A program made the translations under genes and the position numbers. The notes beneath the pieces are model-generated. The model made no database searches, had not been told where the DNA came from, and saw only the letters and a program-made list of their open reading frames with translations. This document shows positions 1 through 13,000 of a stretch of DNA of 64,000 nucleotides, one piece after another; positions within the stretch are counted from its first letter, which is position 1; every line of letters begins with the position of its first letter. The DNA comes from Pyxicephalus adspersus (lineage: Eukaryota > Chordata > Amphibia > Anura > Pyxicephalidae), in NCBI RefSeq assembly GCF_032062135.1, contig NC_092862.1:98769588-98833587 (forward strand). The letters are read 5' to 3'.

Positions 1-1648
1 GCTGCTTTACAGAAAAGGTTCCTCTAGCACTTGCCAGACTATATTATTTACTATTATATACTTGCTTGTATTACTATGCTCCAAAAGGTAATAAACACAC
101 ACCTTTGTATATGCCTTGAAAGTTTAAGCATAATTGGTGATACAGGAATCAGAGAAAGGAAGTAACTTCCTTTACTTAACTAGCTCAAACTTTAAAAAGT
201 ACATACCCAGTAAACTGCATACAGAGAACTCAGAATAAAAGGGAAATTATAAAACTTTTGTACATTTGCACAATTGCATGGTGTACTGATTAGCTCAGTA
301 GCTCACATTTCCTACCAAGATTTCCTCTACAATCCAGCCATAAATTAACAATCTTATAGGAGATAAAACGGTAATATAAATTTACATTGCTATCCTAAAT
401 TATCTGGTTGCAATCAGTGTGCTGGTGTTAGAGCATATTGGACCTTTTAAATTTAAGCTAAAAGCCCACCCCCACACCCCGAATATTCAAAGGGAACCAA
501 ATATATATATATAGGTAGGGTTTTAATATCTCTTTCTGTGTAATTTTGGACAATCAATGGTATCTGTGTTGAGCATAGACACTGGGTAGCAAGAATAATC
601 CCTGTACTGCAATTAAGAGATATGGGTGGAATGTGGGTACCACATTATCAGGGGGTGTTCCATATCCGCAAATAACACAATGAATGATCTTGAAGATACA
701 GAATCATATGGTGGCCAGAAGAGACACCAGAGATGATGATGGCATGGGCTGTGACATGATGAAGCAGAATAGTGGAAAATGGAGATGAACATGTGGGATT
801 CTGTTCTGAGGAAATATGTTTTTTTTTTTGAAAACTTGAAACCAAAAAAAATCAACAAACCTGAAAAAAATGCAATTATTTAATTTGATTTTTAAAAACT
901 GACGAACTGGCCACAAAAATGCTATGCTGTATATGAAAGACGATTTAACTAAATGGCAAGTTTGAATATGGCATACAAATACAGTTTTATACAACGGTTT
1001 ATTTCATAAATAAAAATTACAGTTGTCAATTGGAGTCTGTATAAAATAAACATTACTAATAAACACACTAAATCAAAGAATTATTATTTGTTACCCCTGC
1101 TGTTGTTTCATATCTTTTAATAACAAAAACTGAGCTATAATTATTCATCACAGAGCAGCAACAAATATTTATGCTCTGCATATGCCAAAAGGGTTAGAGC
1201 ATACAAAAAGAAACATTTCTAACAATGATTAGCAGTCGAGTAGACTGGTATTCATCATGCAGAACAGATATTTCTAACTGCTACAATATTCCTTCCCTTA
1301 CTAAAAGAAATTGAGCAAAAATTTGTATTTATACAAACTATAGCCAAAACTGTGGTATTTTCTTATTCCTACAAAAGATGCTTTATTGTTCTGTACAGGT
1401 TTATTTATTTTGGTGTGGTGGGTTTGTGGTGAAAGCAAACATGTATATGTGTTATCTATAGCATAATTCTTCCCCATAAACAGTTGTATGCCTATTTCTC
1501 GGTCTTAGGAACCACATAAACATGAGAAAAATATGTCAATATCGGAAAGTATGGGTACAAACTGAGAATGAACTTAAAAGTAGGTGGAGAGCTGTTATTT
1601 GATCACCAAATAAGCATACACTATAATTGAGGGTATTTTTCTTTACAA
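1..1648. other. intronic sequence, nothing recognised
   Basis: AT-rich single-copy-looking DNA. It holds a short TA run near 505-516 and a poly-T run near 818-828. The open frames at 613-994 overlap one another on the minus strand and have no recognisable domain, so I do not call a gene. Confidence 0.6.
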
Positions 1649-1861
1649 GGGGCCTGATTTATCAAAGCTTTTCACGACTGGAGAAGATAGACTATCATTG
1701 GTGGACCTGGGTCACCCAGCAAACCTAGAATTGATCTGGTCCATGATTAAAAACATTTGCCAAATAATAGCAAATGATTTTAAGAAATTTTCTGGATCAC
1801 CTAGATTCACTCAGGACAGTCTTTCTTCTTCAATATTGGAGAGCCTTATTGCATTTGGCCC
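1649..1861. repeat. palindromic MITE, copy 1 of 4
   Basis: It starts GGGGCCTGATTTATCAAAGC and ends GAGAGCCTTATTGCATTTGG plus CCC, a degenerate inverted repeat of its start. The middle holds the family motifs GGTCACCCAGCAAACC and TCTGGATCACC, themselves an inverted pair. Three more copies lie at 8586, 26314 and 40219. It has no coding capacity, so it is a non-autonomous DNA transposon by structure; the superfamily is not determined. Confidence 0.7.
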
Positions 1862-4800
1862 AAAATGTCCCCGACCATATCTAGCCACACACTCAAGATG
1901 TTTACCTACTTGGATCAGATGAATGGGGCCCCAGGAATCTTCAGCGCCTTTTGTCTAAATCTTTTTTCTCTTGGCTGCAAGTACATAGTAGAATCCCATA
2001 GATGCCCATGGGACTAACTCATGTATTAGGAGATGACTCTATAAAAGTCTAGGGGGTACTACTGCACAGACTGAGCTAAAAATAAAGAGTTTTCACAGTT
2101 GGGGGTGCAAAAGATTTACATTTCTGTTTTCATTTTAGTTTTTTATTGAACTCAAAGTACTTTTATCTTTATTTCAGTCTGAGTATGTACACAGAGCTAT
2201 GTTATATCAAAAGAACCCAACGCCACCAACATTCCTTTTGTTGCTTTAGAACAGCTACTATTATTCTGGACAATAGATGCATTCCAATAATGCTTAAACA
2301 GAAAATCTATCTTGCCAACACAGACATAATTAATGAAACAACTTCAAATTTATTTCTATAGCTTCCTGCTTTTCAGTGCATCACAAATTATATGACAATA
2401 CATTTAGAACCTGTAACTAGCTGTTATGGCCATGAAAGCATCTTTTTATTAGTGTGCTCTCTGGAGTACTATTATATATTAAGTAATTGTCTAAAAGTAA
2501 ACACAAGATTACTAAAGGTAGCTAGCAAAAAGAACAGATTTCCCTAGGCTGCATTGCAGACAAAGAAAGTGTACAGCGTTGTTTGGAAATGCTTGTTTCC
2601 TGAGATTTACAGAAACCTCCTCTGCTCTGAATCTGCTTTGTCTTAATGTTCCTCAAGGGCTTTTAGCCACCATTCTTGTTATTTGTGTTGCAATAAATTC
2701 ACTTTCCCCCACAGAATCATTTGAATTTATGCAAGCAACAAAGGGCAACTAAATTCACAATAGGATTTCCTTGGTGCCAACAACCGTAGATCCTATGTCC
2801 TAAGACACCAAGATAGAACTCATAAAAAAGTAAAGTTTCCTTTGCAAAATATTATGATGGAACATCATTAGGCTGCAGAACATGACAACTGTGGTCACCT
2901 ATTAGTCATTTAGTAAAATTGGTAGAAAAGAAAAACACAGACTCATATCTAGTACTTTTGGTCCAGAAGCCAGAAAAACCAATGCACCCCCCCCCCCCCC
3001 CCACCACTATCACCACACACAGGCATTAGTGGCAATTTAAAGGTCAATCCCTACTGATTGATCTAAAGCAGTAGTAATGTATTCCCCTACACTGAAATCC
3101 AGTTTGACACTTCTGTTTCCAGTACTGCAACCATACAGATTTAGTGATAAAGTTGATTACCTGCTCCTTACAGCTTCAATTATTTTAAAGCTAAAATCAA
3201 ATCTACCTATATTTTACCTTCCCGTTTTAAAAAACAAAAACAAATCTGTTTTCATTATATACCCTATTTTTGACCTAGTGATGACTTGGTATGTTTCTCT
3301 ATGCAATGCAGGCAGGGAGGGTCAGCCAGGAGAACTTCATAACTTGTGATAACATTACAGTACCCTGCCACAGTACTCCTCTTCAGAGCCAATTCCCTAT
3401 GATGTGAGCAGTGTACTTATGCCTGGATGGGTCAATGTCAACTTGGAGGAATAGATACACCTAGGAAAGCTGTATTGGCATGCAGTAATACCACCAAATG
3501 ATGCTGAGCCCCCATAATTTATTAATGAAAATTATGGCTGGAGATGAAAGACTGAGATGGCGTGGGGTTCTATGTTGTTATTGCAGCTTCTAATGCACAC
3601 TGAAGGAAACTCAGAGTTTAGACTTCAGAGAGAGTTTGTTTATTTCCACTTCTGGTTTAATAAATATTTTGAAAAGTTCTCACTCTGGTGTTAAAGATAA
3701 ATACTACAAATGGAGAATACAGTCAGTACTTTCCAGAATGTTAGGTCGGTACAAGTCCAAAATAAAATTGAACAGGCTTGTTTTCTGAAGTCTACATCTA
3801 AGATGGAGAGAAGATAAGCCTTAATAGGCCTAAAGCTTCAGAAGAGTTTTGCATTTGCTTGTCCCCCACTCTACACTTACACCTAACCTACAAATAAAAT
3901 AAAACAAATAATAAAATTAAAAAATATTGAACAGAACCCCAAAAACAACCGAGTACAAGCTTCAACCACAGTTGAGGTATCATAGGCTAACCAATAAGTA
4001 GTTCTGCTTGAAAATTTTTCCTAAATAGCACTCACACGAAGACCCAGTTAAAGGTACCAAGTAGACAATGTGGTAGGTGCCTGTTCTTCTCTCATTTTTA
4101 ATTTATCGAAGAGTTGTGTAATAAAAAATATTTAAGAAAAAGGTAACATGCAGATACATTTTCAAAAACAGCAAGATTTGTACAATGGTATTATTTTTTT
4201 ACAATACATTTATCAACATGCAGGCTTTTTCTTCATTGGTAAATCTACCTACATTACAAAAAATGATAAGCATGTAAAAATTTTAATAGCATAGTTGCCA
4301 CACAAGTCACTTTTTAATTTTATGTTATTAAAAAATAACTTTCCATTTCAATCTACAGCCATTGTAATGTAAAAACCAATATATCAGTCTGGACGCATTC
4401 TGTACATTGCAGGTGTACATAATAATAAAACAGAAATGTAATTTCCCCCTTGTTTTTTCAAAAGTCTGCGTCTATAGTCAAATATTGGGTATACCCCATG
4501 AAAAGATTTCAGTTTTGATAAGGAACCTCTTGAGGGCTAATTACTTCTAAAGGGACACAGACACTGCATCTTTGCTCACTGGAATAGGGGGAAGTTTACA
4601 AACTAATTATAATAAACCAGACACTTTAATTCAGAATTACTTTGCAAATTCAGACTGGTCTTACGGCTTCCATACCCTGGAAAAGTATGCAGCTCAAATG
4701 TTCTGATTTATCTTCACATGCTTTGACTAGGAACAATTCAAATACTGAAACCTGGGTATCCAGCCAACTGAGATTGACAACTTTAGACAAAAATAGCATT

Positions 4801-6703
4801 TTCCATATTTTTTTTTAGTACAAGATTTCTATGTGCATATGCAGTTTTGCACACTCTGTACTTGCTTTTCTGTTTGCATAAATCCATCTAAAGACATAAT
4901 AAATATAAGAATTCTCCTCCCATGAACTGCCTTGATTATCATCTTGGTTTTGACTCAAATGTCAATAATTCATTTTTCTCCTACAAGCTCCCCCTTTTTT
5001 GGAGTTTTCTGGGGAAAATATTTTAGCATTCTGACATATCCCATTTATTATGTTTATGCTGGACAATGGGAAAGGAAAACAATTAAAGTATATTTATGGA
5101 AGAAATGACAAACTAGTACATGAGAGAGGTCAATTATTCATTGGCTTCAGATATGTCAGGATCATTTCTTTATTTTCTGCCTTCCTCCCCACTTGTCAGA
5201 ATAAGCTGATTTAACAGTTTTCATGCAGTAAGGTTGTGTGATAGGAAATAATTTTGCTTTCAAAATGAAGTGTGTTCTTTGATGTAGACTGGGTGATGCT
5301 ATGAGCAAGATGAGACATATTTGTTTTCTACATAGCACTGCAAATGTGTTCACAGATACAAACTGCCATAGCTGTTCTAGCTCTTAAGGCGTTGTAAAGA
5401 AAGTCATAAATGCGCCATATCACCTTGTGGTAATGCCTGAATGATTTTATAGAGTTTATTTGCTAACAAAGGAACTCATTTTCTAAAATCTTACTTTAAT
5501 GCAAAAAAGAGACAGATAAGAGACTCAGGTTCACAACTTTGTGGGTTTCTGATCAACTTTGCTGATCTCATTCCCATTTATTTATTAAACTGTTAGCTAG
5601 AGACAACTGGACTGAAAAAAATGATACAGTGGCTTGAATGAATTCTTACAAAAGCCACAAACAAAACCAGCAAATTAGAACAAAAGCAAAGCAAAGCTGA
5701 GTGAATAACGTGGAGCGAAACCATTGACAGCATACACAAAAAGAAGCTTGAGGTTTTTAGTGACAGTACCTTAAAAATGGCCTTCACTTTTTAGTTTAAA
5801 ATTCTGATTTTCCAACATTGGGTTGAGGGTCAGTAACAATAGTAGCTAACAAAGCTGGCAAGGTCCACCTTTGCATAGGGCAGTATATAAGAGAAAGTGG
5901 CAAAACTTAAATATCAGTCTTCCCTATTATAGAGTTCCCTAATATTTGTAGAAAAATGCCTATTTTTGTGGAAAAAACAGGTGTTAGCATGCATTAAACT
6001 GGGGCGGCCTATTTGTTATTGGCTATTATCACTAAGCAGTTTTTTTTTGTAAAAAAAACAATTAGGAAAATATGAAGTGGAATAAATTAAAAAAAATAAA
6101 TAAAATAAAAACCAAACAATTAGTTATAAGCATACCTGTTTTGTTTCCTTTGACTATTGCTAAAACTGAAAAGATCTTCACATACATAAATGTATTAGTA
6201 TGACATATACTGGCTAATCTGGCTAATCTAACGGCATGCCAGTTTAGAAGAATGATTTTAGGGCCATCACTTAGGTTGAATGTCTAAACTATTTCCATTG
6301 GTCTGAATGTCCTCTAGTATTTGGCAGAAATATTGCATAGTACATTGTCTCTCATAAAATAATTCTTATATAAAAAAAATTACTTGTATGACTATACTGC
6401 AGATATCTGAATTTTTGTAAACATTGTGAGCCACATGTTTTGTCCTTGTAATCATCTTCATCAAGAAAAGACTTGGAGGCCAAAAGGATATTGTCCCTTA
6501 AAACAAAGTATCATGGAAATGCAATACTATATAACACAACATGCAACATTGTACTACTGGGCTAACTTAAAAGTGCAATAACCCAAACAAACAATTCCCT
6601 TTCTTTCTTCCGTGTTAAAATTATCGAAGTTGACTTCTGCTTGTCATGAGTGACTTTACATTATCATCATTTCTCCTGCAATGCTTTTTTGAATAAGTCT
6701 ATT
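1862..6703. other. intronic sequence, nothing recognised apart from a poly-C tract
   Basis: AT-rich intron. The only simple structure I note is the C tract at 2987-3002. Several short open frames (for example 3077-3349) show no domain, codon pattern or splice context that would support a gene. Confidence 0.6.
2987..3002 (+). repeat. poly-C tract (16 C)
   Basis: Uninterrupted run of 16 C, followed by a CA-rich stretch. It is a mononucleotide tract whose length is prone to assembly error. Confidence 0.9.
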
Positions 6704-6705
6704 TA

Positions 6706-8321
6706 CAGTTAGGTCCATAAATATTCGGACAGAGACAACTTTTTTCTAATTTTGGTTCTGTACATTACCACAAATAATTTTAAATGAAACAACTCAGATG
6801 CAGTTCAACTGCAGACTTTCAACTTTAATTCAGTGGGTTGAACAAAAAGATTGCATAAAAATGTGAGGAACTAAAGCCTTTTTTTAACACAATCACTTCA
6901 TTTCAGGGGGCTCAAAAGTAATTGGACAATGGGCTGGTGTGGGCAATTCCTTCATTATGTGATTATCAATTAAGCAGATAAAAGGCCTGAAGTTGGTTTG
7001 GGGGGGGCGGGCAGCTTGTATGTGGAAGATTTTGCTGTGGACAACATGAGGTGAAAGGAGCTCTCCATGCAGGTGAAACAAGCCAACCTTAAGCTACAAA
7101 AACAGAAAAAAAACATCCGAGAAATTGCTACAATATTAGGAGTGGCAAAATCTACAGTTTGGTACATTATGAGAAAGAAACAAAGCACTGGGGAACTCAG
7201 CAACAACAAAAGACCTGGAAGTCCACGAAGACAACAGTGGTGGATGATCGCAAAATAATTTCCATGGTGAAGTGAAACCCCTTCACAACAGCCAACCAAG
7301 TGAACAACACTCTCCAGGAGGTAAGCGTATCTATATCCAAGTCTAGCATAAAGAGAAGACTGCATGAAAGTAAATACATAGGGTGCACTGCAAGGTGCAA
7401 GCCACTTATAAGCCTCAAGAATAGAAAGGTTAGATTGGACTTTGCTCAAAAACATCTAAAAAAGCCAGCACAGTTCGGGAAAAACATTCTTTAGACAGAT
7501 GAAACCAAGATCAACCTTTACCAGAATGATGGCAAGAAAAAACTCTAAAGGAGGGGTGGAACAGCTCATGATCCAAAGCATACCACATCATCCGTAAAAC
7601 ATGGCAGTGTGATGGCTTGGGCGTGCATGGCTGCCAGTGGCACTGGTACACTAGTGTTTATCGATGACAGGACAGAAGCAGCCGAATGAATTCTGAGGTG
7701 TTCAGAGACATACTGTCTGCTCAAATCCAGCTAAATGCAGTCACATTGATTGGGAGGCGTTTCATAATACAGATGTACAACGACCCAAAACATACAGCCA
7801 AAGAAACCCAGGAGTTTATTAAAGCAAAGAAGTGGAATATTCTTGAATGGCCAAGCCAGGCACTTGATCTGAATCCAATTGAGCATGCATTTCACTTGTT
7901 GAAGACTAAACTTCGGACAGAAAGGCAACAAACAAACAGCAACTGAAAGCAGCTGCAGTAAAGGCCTGGCAGAGCATTAAAAAGGAGGAAACCCAGCATC
8001 TGGTGATGTCCATGAGTTCAAGACTACAGGCTGTCATTGCCAGCAAAGGGTTTTCAAGCAAGTGTTAGAAATTAACATTTTATTTTCAGCTTTTTAATTT
8101 GTCCAATTATTTTTGAGCCCCTGAAATTAAGTGATTGTGTAAAAAAAAGGCTTTAGTTCCTCACATTTTTATGTAATCTTTTTGTTCAACCCACTGAATT
8201 AAAGCTGAAAGTCTGCAGTTCAACTGCATCTGAGTTTTATCATTTCAAATGAATTGTGGTAATGTACAAAACCAAAATTAGAAAAGAGTTGTCTCTGTCT
8301 AAATATTTATGAGCCTAACTG
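6706..8321 (+). mobile_element. Tc1/mariner-like transposon, complete ends, inactive
   Basis: It begins CAGTTAGGTCCATAAATATT and ends with the inverse ending CCTAACTG, flanked by the TA target duplication at 6704-6705 and 8322-8323. Terminal inverted repeats are about 220 bases (6706-6929 and 8099-8321). Each carries an outer and a similar inner motif (ATATTCGGACA and GTAATTGGACA), the arrangement expected for two transposase-binding sites per end. The interior carries a broken transposase. The two ends still match well, so the insertion is not very old. It lies antisense to TPK1, in the intron downstream of the second exon. Confidence 0.95.
7046..8068 (+). pseudogene. Tc1-like transposase pseudogene
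   Basis: A Tc1 transposase cuts and pastes its element at TA sites using a DD34E catalytic triad. The likely original start is the ATG at 7046, but an in-frame TGA follows at 7052; the next in-frame ATG is at 7067. The N-terminal helix-turn-helix region is readable (IREIATILGVAKSTVWYI). A one-base deletion near 7226 shifts the frame, then in-frame stops follow at 7273 and 7492, the latter replacing a Trp just before the TDETK motif of the first catalytic Asp. The second catalytic Asp of the usual DNDPKH motif is Tyr here (MYNDPKHTAK, codon 7776-7778). The third motif, LNPIEHAFH, is intact. The original frame ends at the TAG at 8066. Several small deletions lie in between. It is a dead copy. 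Confidence 0.93.
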
Positions 8322-8585
8322 TATATATTTGGTTAATTTGCTATATTTGGCATAAAGACTGAAGGAGATGCATTAGTCCCATGGGTACATTTAAAAAGCC
8401 TAAATAGCGGAACTGGGAAATAAAAAAAGAATACACATGTTCATAGCTGACAACCTTTTCCATTTACCAGACAGCTATCAGTTTTTAAAAATTGGAAATT
8501 TTTCTGTGTTTGTCCTGCCCCCCACCCCCTCAAATGCAGTCAACGCAGCCAGAAATGCCATTTTTCCCTCTTTTCTGATATAGTA

Positions 8586-8790
8586 GGCCAGATTTATTGG
8601 AGTTCTCCAAGGCTGGAGAAAATAGACTAGCATGGGATAACCTGGGTGATCCAGAAAACCTGGAATGGACTTAAAAAAAATTGCTATTAGATTTTATTTC
8701 AGTCCTGAACCAGATCCGTTCAAGGTATGTTGGATAACCTAGGTACTCCCATAATAGTCGAACTTCTTCAGAACCTTAAAAAAATTAGGA
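8586..8790. repeat. palindromic MITE, copy 2 of 4
   Basis: It starts GGCCAGATTTATTGGAGTTC and contains TCTCCAAGGCTGGAGAAAAT and GGTGATCCAGAAAACCTGGA, the same modules as the copies at 26314 and 40219. Its right arm is eroded and A-rich. It is older or more degraded than copies 3 and 4. Confidence 0.65.
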
Positions 8791-9709
8791 TAGTTTGTGC
8801 GATACAGGACTATGAGCTGAGAAATCCCTTGTCCTTGCTAAATTTTACTATTCTGTTGTCACCCTGTTTATTTTACGTAGACTTATTCTAACCTTACATT
8901 CAGTGGAGTCTGAAAGAGATTCAGAGAATCATGGCAGTACAGAGATGTACCTCCTGTGCTAATGATGTGCAAGATCACAGGAGCTTGTTTGTTATATATA
9001 TATTGCTATATATTACAAATGGAAGAGATAAAGTTTTGCCTGTATAGCATGCTTGCAAAGTAGGAGCTGGAGATAGATGGGATGGACTCTCTCCTTCCCT
9101 GAGATAGCTGTGGGACACTGAACTGGGGGAGCAGTATAAATAACCCTTTTAATCTTTCTGGTATTGACACTCCCCCTGCTATTGATTGGTCACTGGTCAC
9201 AAAGCCTGGCAGGGACTTTTGACTTCTTTTCTTCCCTCCCAAGCAAAGATCTCTTGCATTTCTTGTAAATCATCTTTAAAACAATGCATTTACCATATAT
9301 ACTCAAATATAAAATATATACCGAGTATGACCTGAAGTACCTACTTTTACCTACAAAAAATCCCTGGGGATATTTTTAAAAAATGTATTTAAAAGGGAAA
9401 AAAATAAAAATCACATTGCCTTGGTCTGTTATCTTTTTTCCGCTTTTGTACTGATTATTATATTTTGTACTTGGGTTAGATGATGGCTCATTTCCTATCA
9501 AAGATCTTTTGTGCATTATTGCTGGTTACCAGTAGATGGCCCAGAGTCCTTGTGTAATGTGTGTAACAAACCTATAGCGTACATTGCACAGCGTTTAAAA
9601 AAAAAAAAGTCAGTAGTTTTATCCCCAACTGCCACTCAAAGGTGTTTACAATCTTTAAAATCAATGAGCTGGTTTATTCACACACATTAAATGTTTGTAC
9701 TATACTCTG

Positions 9710-9711
<2 letters not shown>
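8791..9711. other. intronic sequence, nothing recognised
   Basis: I see no repeat family, RNA gene or splice-flanked exon here. The minus-strand open frame at 9006-9242 has no recognisable feature. Confidence 0.55.

Positions 9712-9764
<53 letters not shown>
9712..9764 (+). repeat. (TA)n microsatellite
   Basis: About 26 uninterrupted TA units. Its length is likely polymorphic. Confidence 0.97.
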
Positions 9765-9767
<3 letters not shown>

Positions 9768-9936
9768 TCCATATTGCATGTTGATATTGTTACGGACTTC
9801 AACTATAATGATTTTCAGTACATGTATACTGTAACCCTTGAAAGTGTTACATATCACCGTTTTGCACACTTGATGTTTTGTATTAGTTTATTTTTGTTTT
9901 TTACAAAATAAAGAATGTTATAAATAAATTATATGC

Positions 9937-10442
9937 TTAAAGACGAACTAAACCCAAAACGGCCCAAAAAAAAAAAAAAAATACACTTACTTTCAATCCC
10001 GTAGGGCAGTTCGATCCATCCAGGGGTGTCCTGCATCAAGTCCTGCATGGTCCCGGCATTTGTCCTGGAGCAGGTGCTCCAGACGCCACCACCATCTTCT
10101 CTTCTTCCTCCTGTTCTTCTTCCTACGTCACCCGACCCAGGCGCAAGATCAAGTAAAGTAGGATGAAAAAAACATTTTTCAATCTCACTGCGCATGCATG
10201 AGATAGGCAAATTTTTCTTTTTGCGCAAAAAGGCTCCGCAGAAGGAGCGCTCAAGAGCCTCCCGGGGTGCCTGACGCTTTGCGCTCCCATTCATTCTCGA
10301 CCGCCTAGGCGATCGAGAATTAGGGGGCGTTGCTGCACCCTTTTTCAAAAAAAAAAAACAAAACACAGAATTTTTACTTAGGATATAAGTGTTGTCTCCC
10401 ATTTTATGTAAAGTGAAAATTGTGAGTTCAGGTACACTTTAA
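9937..10442. repeat. TTAA-ended MITE (T2-like), longest copy
   Basis: TTAA stands at both ends (9937-9940 and 10439-10442). The start, TTAAAGACGAACTAAACCC, is matched by the inverse of the end, TTAAAGTGTACCTGAAC. This resembles the amphibian T2-type MITEs known for TTAAAG termini. The interior is GC-rich for this window, carries the family core CACCACCATCTTC (10087-10099) and a 28-base palindrome at 10293-10320. A 157-codon open frame on the minus strand crosses it by chance. Confidence 0.75.
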
Positions 10443-11187
10443 TTATTGATGTGTACAGCATTTTAAGTATAGGTATTCTGGACCACTTTTGTAAACCTCC
10501 AGCTCTAATGTATCTATGCAACAAAAAATAGATGGATGACATTGTTCTGTAACCACCTCATTAAAACTCCCTTATCCACCTAATAGTGTACAAAAACATT
10601 TTTAAAAACCAACTAGGTACGGGACCTCCTTGGGATAACTTATTTATTTTATTATACATCATGTTTTATGCTAGAGATTTTCCAGCTGGTCACATAGGGC
10701 CATTATCTGCTGGACAGACCTGATTGAAGCAGAGAGCAGTGCTGTTGTTACTCCAGGTCATGTTTCTTTGAAACCCTGGGATCACAGAAAGTGATTTGAA
10801 TGCTGCGGAGCATCACTAAATCTAGAAAAAGGCTGATTCCAGACCACTTCAGAGGTGAGAGGTGAGTATTGCTGTGTTTTTTATTTTAACTGAAATTGGG
10901 CTTTATTAAATTGTTTACAGCTAGAGAAATAGGTCCAGTACTGAACAAATGTTTGCCATATTTTCCTGATTGTGAAATGTATATACAACATCAATTGACA
11001 TTAAATATAGCTTTTTGTATTGAAACTGAGAAAAAAAAGACATAAACCGTGATGCTCTAAAAAACTGGCACTAGCGACTGTCTATGCCAATCACAAAAAA
11101 ACATTAATCTAGTCTACACAAACCCATCACTGTTAAAAATGTATGGCTGCTAGAAATAGAGGTTTTAAGAAAAAATATCTCTGTACT
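10443..11187. other. intronic sequence, nothing recognised
   Basis: AT-rich. I recognise no coding potential or repeat family. Confidence 0.5.
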
Positions 11188-11400
11188 TTAAAGTAGAACC
11201 CCAGACAAACACATCTATTTATTTTTTAATGGAATTGGGAAAGGTTTGAACCTTCACCAGGATTTTATTCTTTTCTAAGCTCTTTTTGGGAACATTTCCT
11301 TCCTGACCCAGTAATCAAATGGAAAGTGAAGGTATTTCCCCACAGAGAGCACAAACAGCAAAAAAGAAAGAAAAAAATAAAGTCTATCTTGTGATTTACA
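11188..11400. repeat. possible TTAA-ended MITE fragment
   Basis: It begins TTAAAGTAGAACCCCAGAC, similar to the start of the element at 41720 (TTAAAGCTGAACTCCAGGC). The right end is not clear, so the end coordinate is approximate. Confidence 0.4.
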
Positions 11401-11829
11401 GGCAAGAAGCTAAAAGTGTGGGGTAATCATTTTACAAAGCAAAATACAGCTATACAAATATACACAAATTACTTGTTGTATAGTAAAGTAAATAGAAGAT
11501 AAGGAGGGGGGTTCAAATTCAATATGTGGAATAACATATCTAGAGATCTGTGATCTTGGGTTTTTTTGCATGGATATTTACTAATAAATAAAATAATAAA
11601 TTAAAAACCTGCAAAAAAAAAAATAAATAAACCCAGGTGCTCCAGTTGAAGTCAAAAAATGTTTTCCAAATGGAAGAAAACAGCCATTTCTGATTCCTAT
11701 CCAATCTACATTGTTATTTCTTACTAATTATTGACATAAATGTGTTTTTTTAGCAAACAATTCGAGCCTAGTATTTTTAGAAAGCTATGGAGCAGATGAA
11801 TACTTTTTGCATTTGCAGAAGTCTATTTT

Positions 11830-12420
11830 ACATTTTCACTTCCTGCACAGGATCTCTATCATATGTGCAGGTTAAACCTGCAGGTTGACCCTCTTTTCCT
11901 CCAGGGGAAGCAGTGTATCCTTATATCTTCCAATAACCTTAGAGTAAACAACGTTTCACTAAGTTTACTGTATTGATCATTTATGTATTTACACAACAAG
12001 GAGGTCATGTCTTCACTTCATCAAGGTTCCCAAGAGAAACACATTCAGTTCAGTAAATCTCTTCCTTTTCTAAAGGTCTTCTGTGCCCCTTGTTAATTTA
12101 GTTGCCCTTTGCAGCACTTTCTCCAGTTATTAAAAGTCCCTTTTGTGAACTGTTGCCCAGAATAAAAGTGCATTTTCAAGATGTACTAATGCTTTGTATA
12201 AGGTCAAGATTATGTCTCCTTTTCCTAAACTCTTACCACTTATACAAGAAATTATCTTACTTACTAGCAATCCAAGGGCATAACTTAACATTTATCAACA
12301 TTAAACCTTATTTGTCAATTAATCAGTGTCTCAAGGTCAACTTGTTAGTCAGAAACATTTTTTAGGGATTTAATTTCTATATACAACTTTATGTCCTTTA
12401 TGAACATAGAAAAGGACCAT
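11830..12420 (-). mobile_element. CR1-type LINE fragment (reverse transcriptase C-terminal part)
   Basis: Read on the minus strand, around 12220-12090, it translates to GDIILTLYKALVHLENALLF, then WATVHKRDF, two stops, and LEKVLQRATKLT. This is the conserved C-terminal region of CR1 LINE ORF2 (REVILPLYSALVRPHLEY / QFWAPQYKRDMELLERVQRR type). Lower coordinates continue into a degraded LRKD/YKD-type tail. There are multiple stops and frameshifts. It lies in the same orientation as TPK1. Confidence 0.8.
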
Positions 12421-12440
12421 TTTATCCAGAAATAGACAGT

Positions 12441-13000
12441 GTATTTTTATTATTATTATTAAACAGTATTTATATAGTGTCACCATATTACGTAGTGCTG
12501 TACAATGGATAGGGGTTGCAAATCATGGAAAGATACAGACGGTGAAATAGGAGGAGGAGAGGAGGTAGGGGAAGTATCACACAATAGAAGGGGGATATTG
12601 AGTGGTGGGAAGTAGTTAGTGTTTTATGAGACTAAAGAGGACCAGTAGACAAGTTTGAAAAGATGGGTTTTGAGTGCTCTTTTAAATGAGTAGAAAGTAG
12701 GAGCAAGGCGAATAGTATGAGGAAGACTGTTCCAGAAAGTTAGGGCAGCTCTGGGAAAGTCTTGGAGCCGTGCATGTGATGAGGTTATGAGTGAGAAGGT
12801 CAGTAGTAGGTTATTGGAGGAGCGAAAAAAGCTAGTGGAGTATTTTTTTTACCAGGTCAGAAAGGTAAGTGGGACAAGAACTGTGGAGAGATTTGAAAGC
12901 AAAGCACAGGAGCATGAATTTGATTCTTAGGTGAAATGGAAGCCAATGAAGAGAACTGCAGAGAAAGGCAGCAAGAGGGGAGTGGTGGGAAGGATGGAAG
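12441..13000 (-). mobile_element. L2-type LINE 3' end (ORF2 C-terminus, 3' UTR and ATT tail)
   Basis: On the minus strand, starting at 12951, it reads LHWLPFHLRIKFMLLCFAFK then SLHSSCPTYLSDLVK, the typical L2/CR1-group ORF2 C-terminus. After a frameshift it continues ARLQDFPRAALTFWNSLPHT and SFKRALKTHLFKL. The 3' untranslated region then ends in GTGACACTATATAAATACTG followed by a TAATAATAA run. The 3' tail module recurs at 21560, 48737, 45348 and 56375 and in the SINE at 41950. Confidence 0.87.

Noticed and set aside
6970..7455. 161-codon open frame on the minus strand, the second longest in the window
   Set aside because: It is the antisense of the Tc1 transposase pseudogene and its left inverted repeat. 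It has no domain and no splice context.
9929..10402. 157-codon open frame on the minus strand
   Set aside because: It lies within the TTAA-ended MITE; its ends coincide with that repeat's and it has low-complexity Phe/Arg runs from A- and GC-rich tracts.
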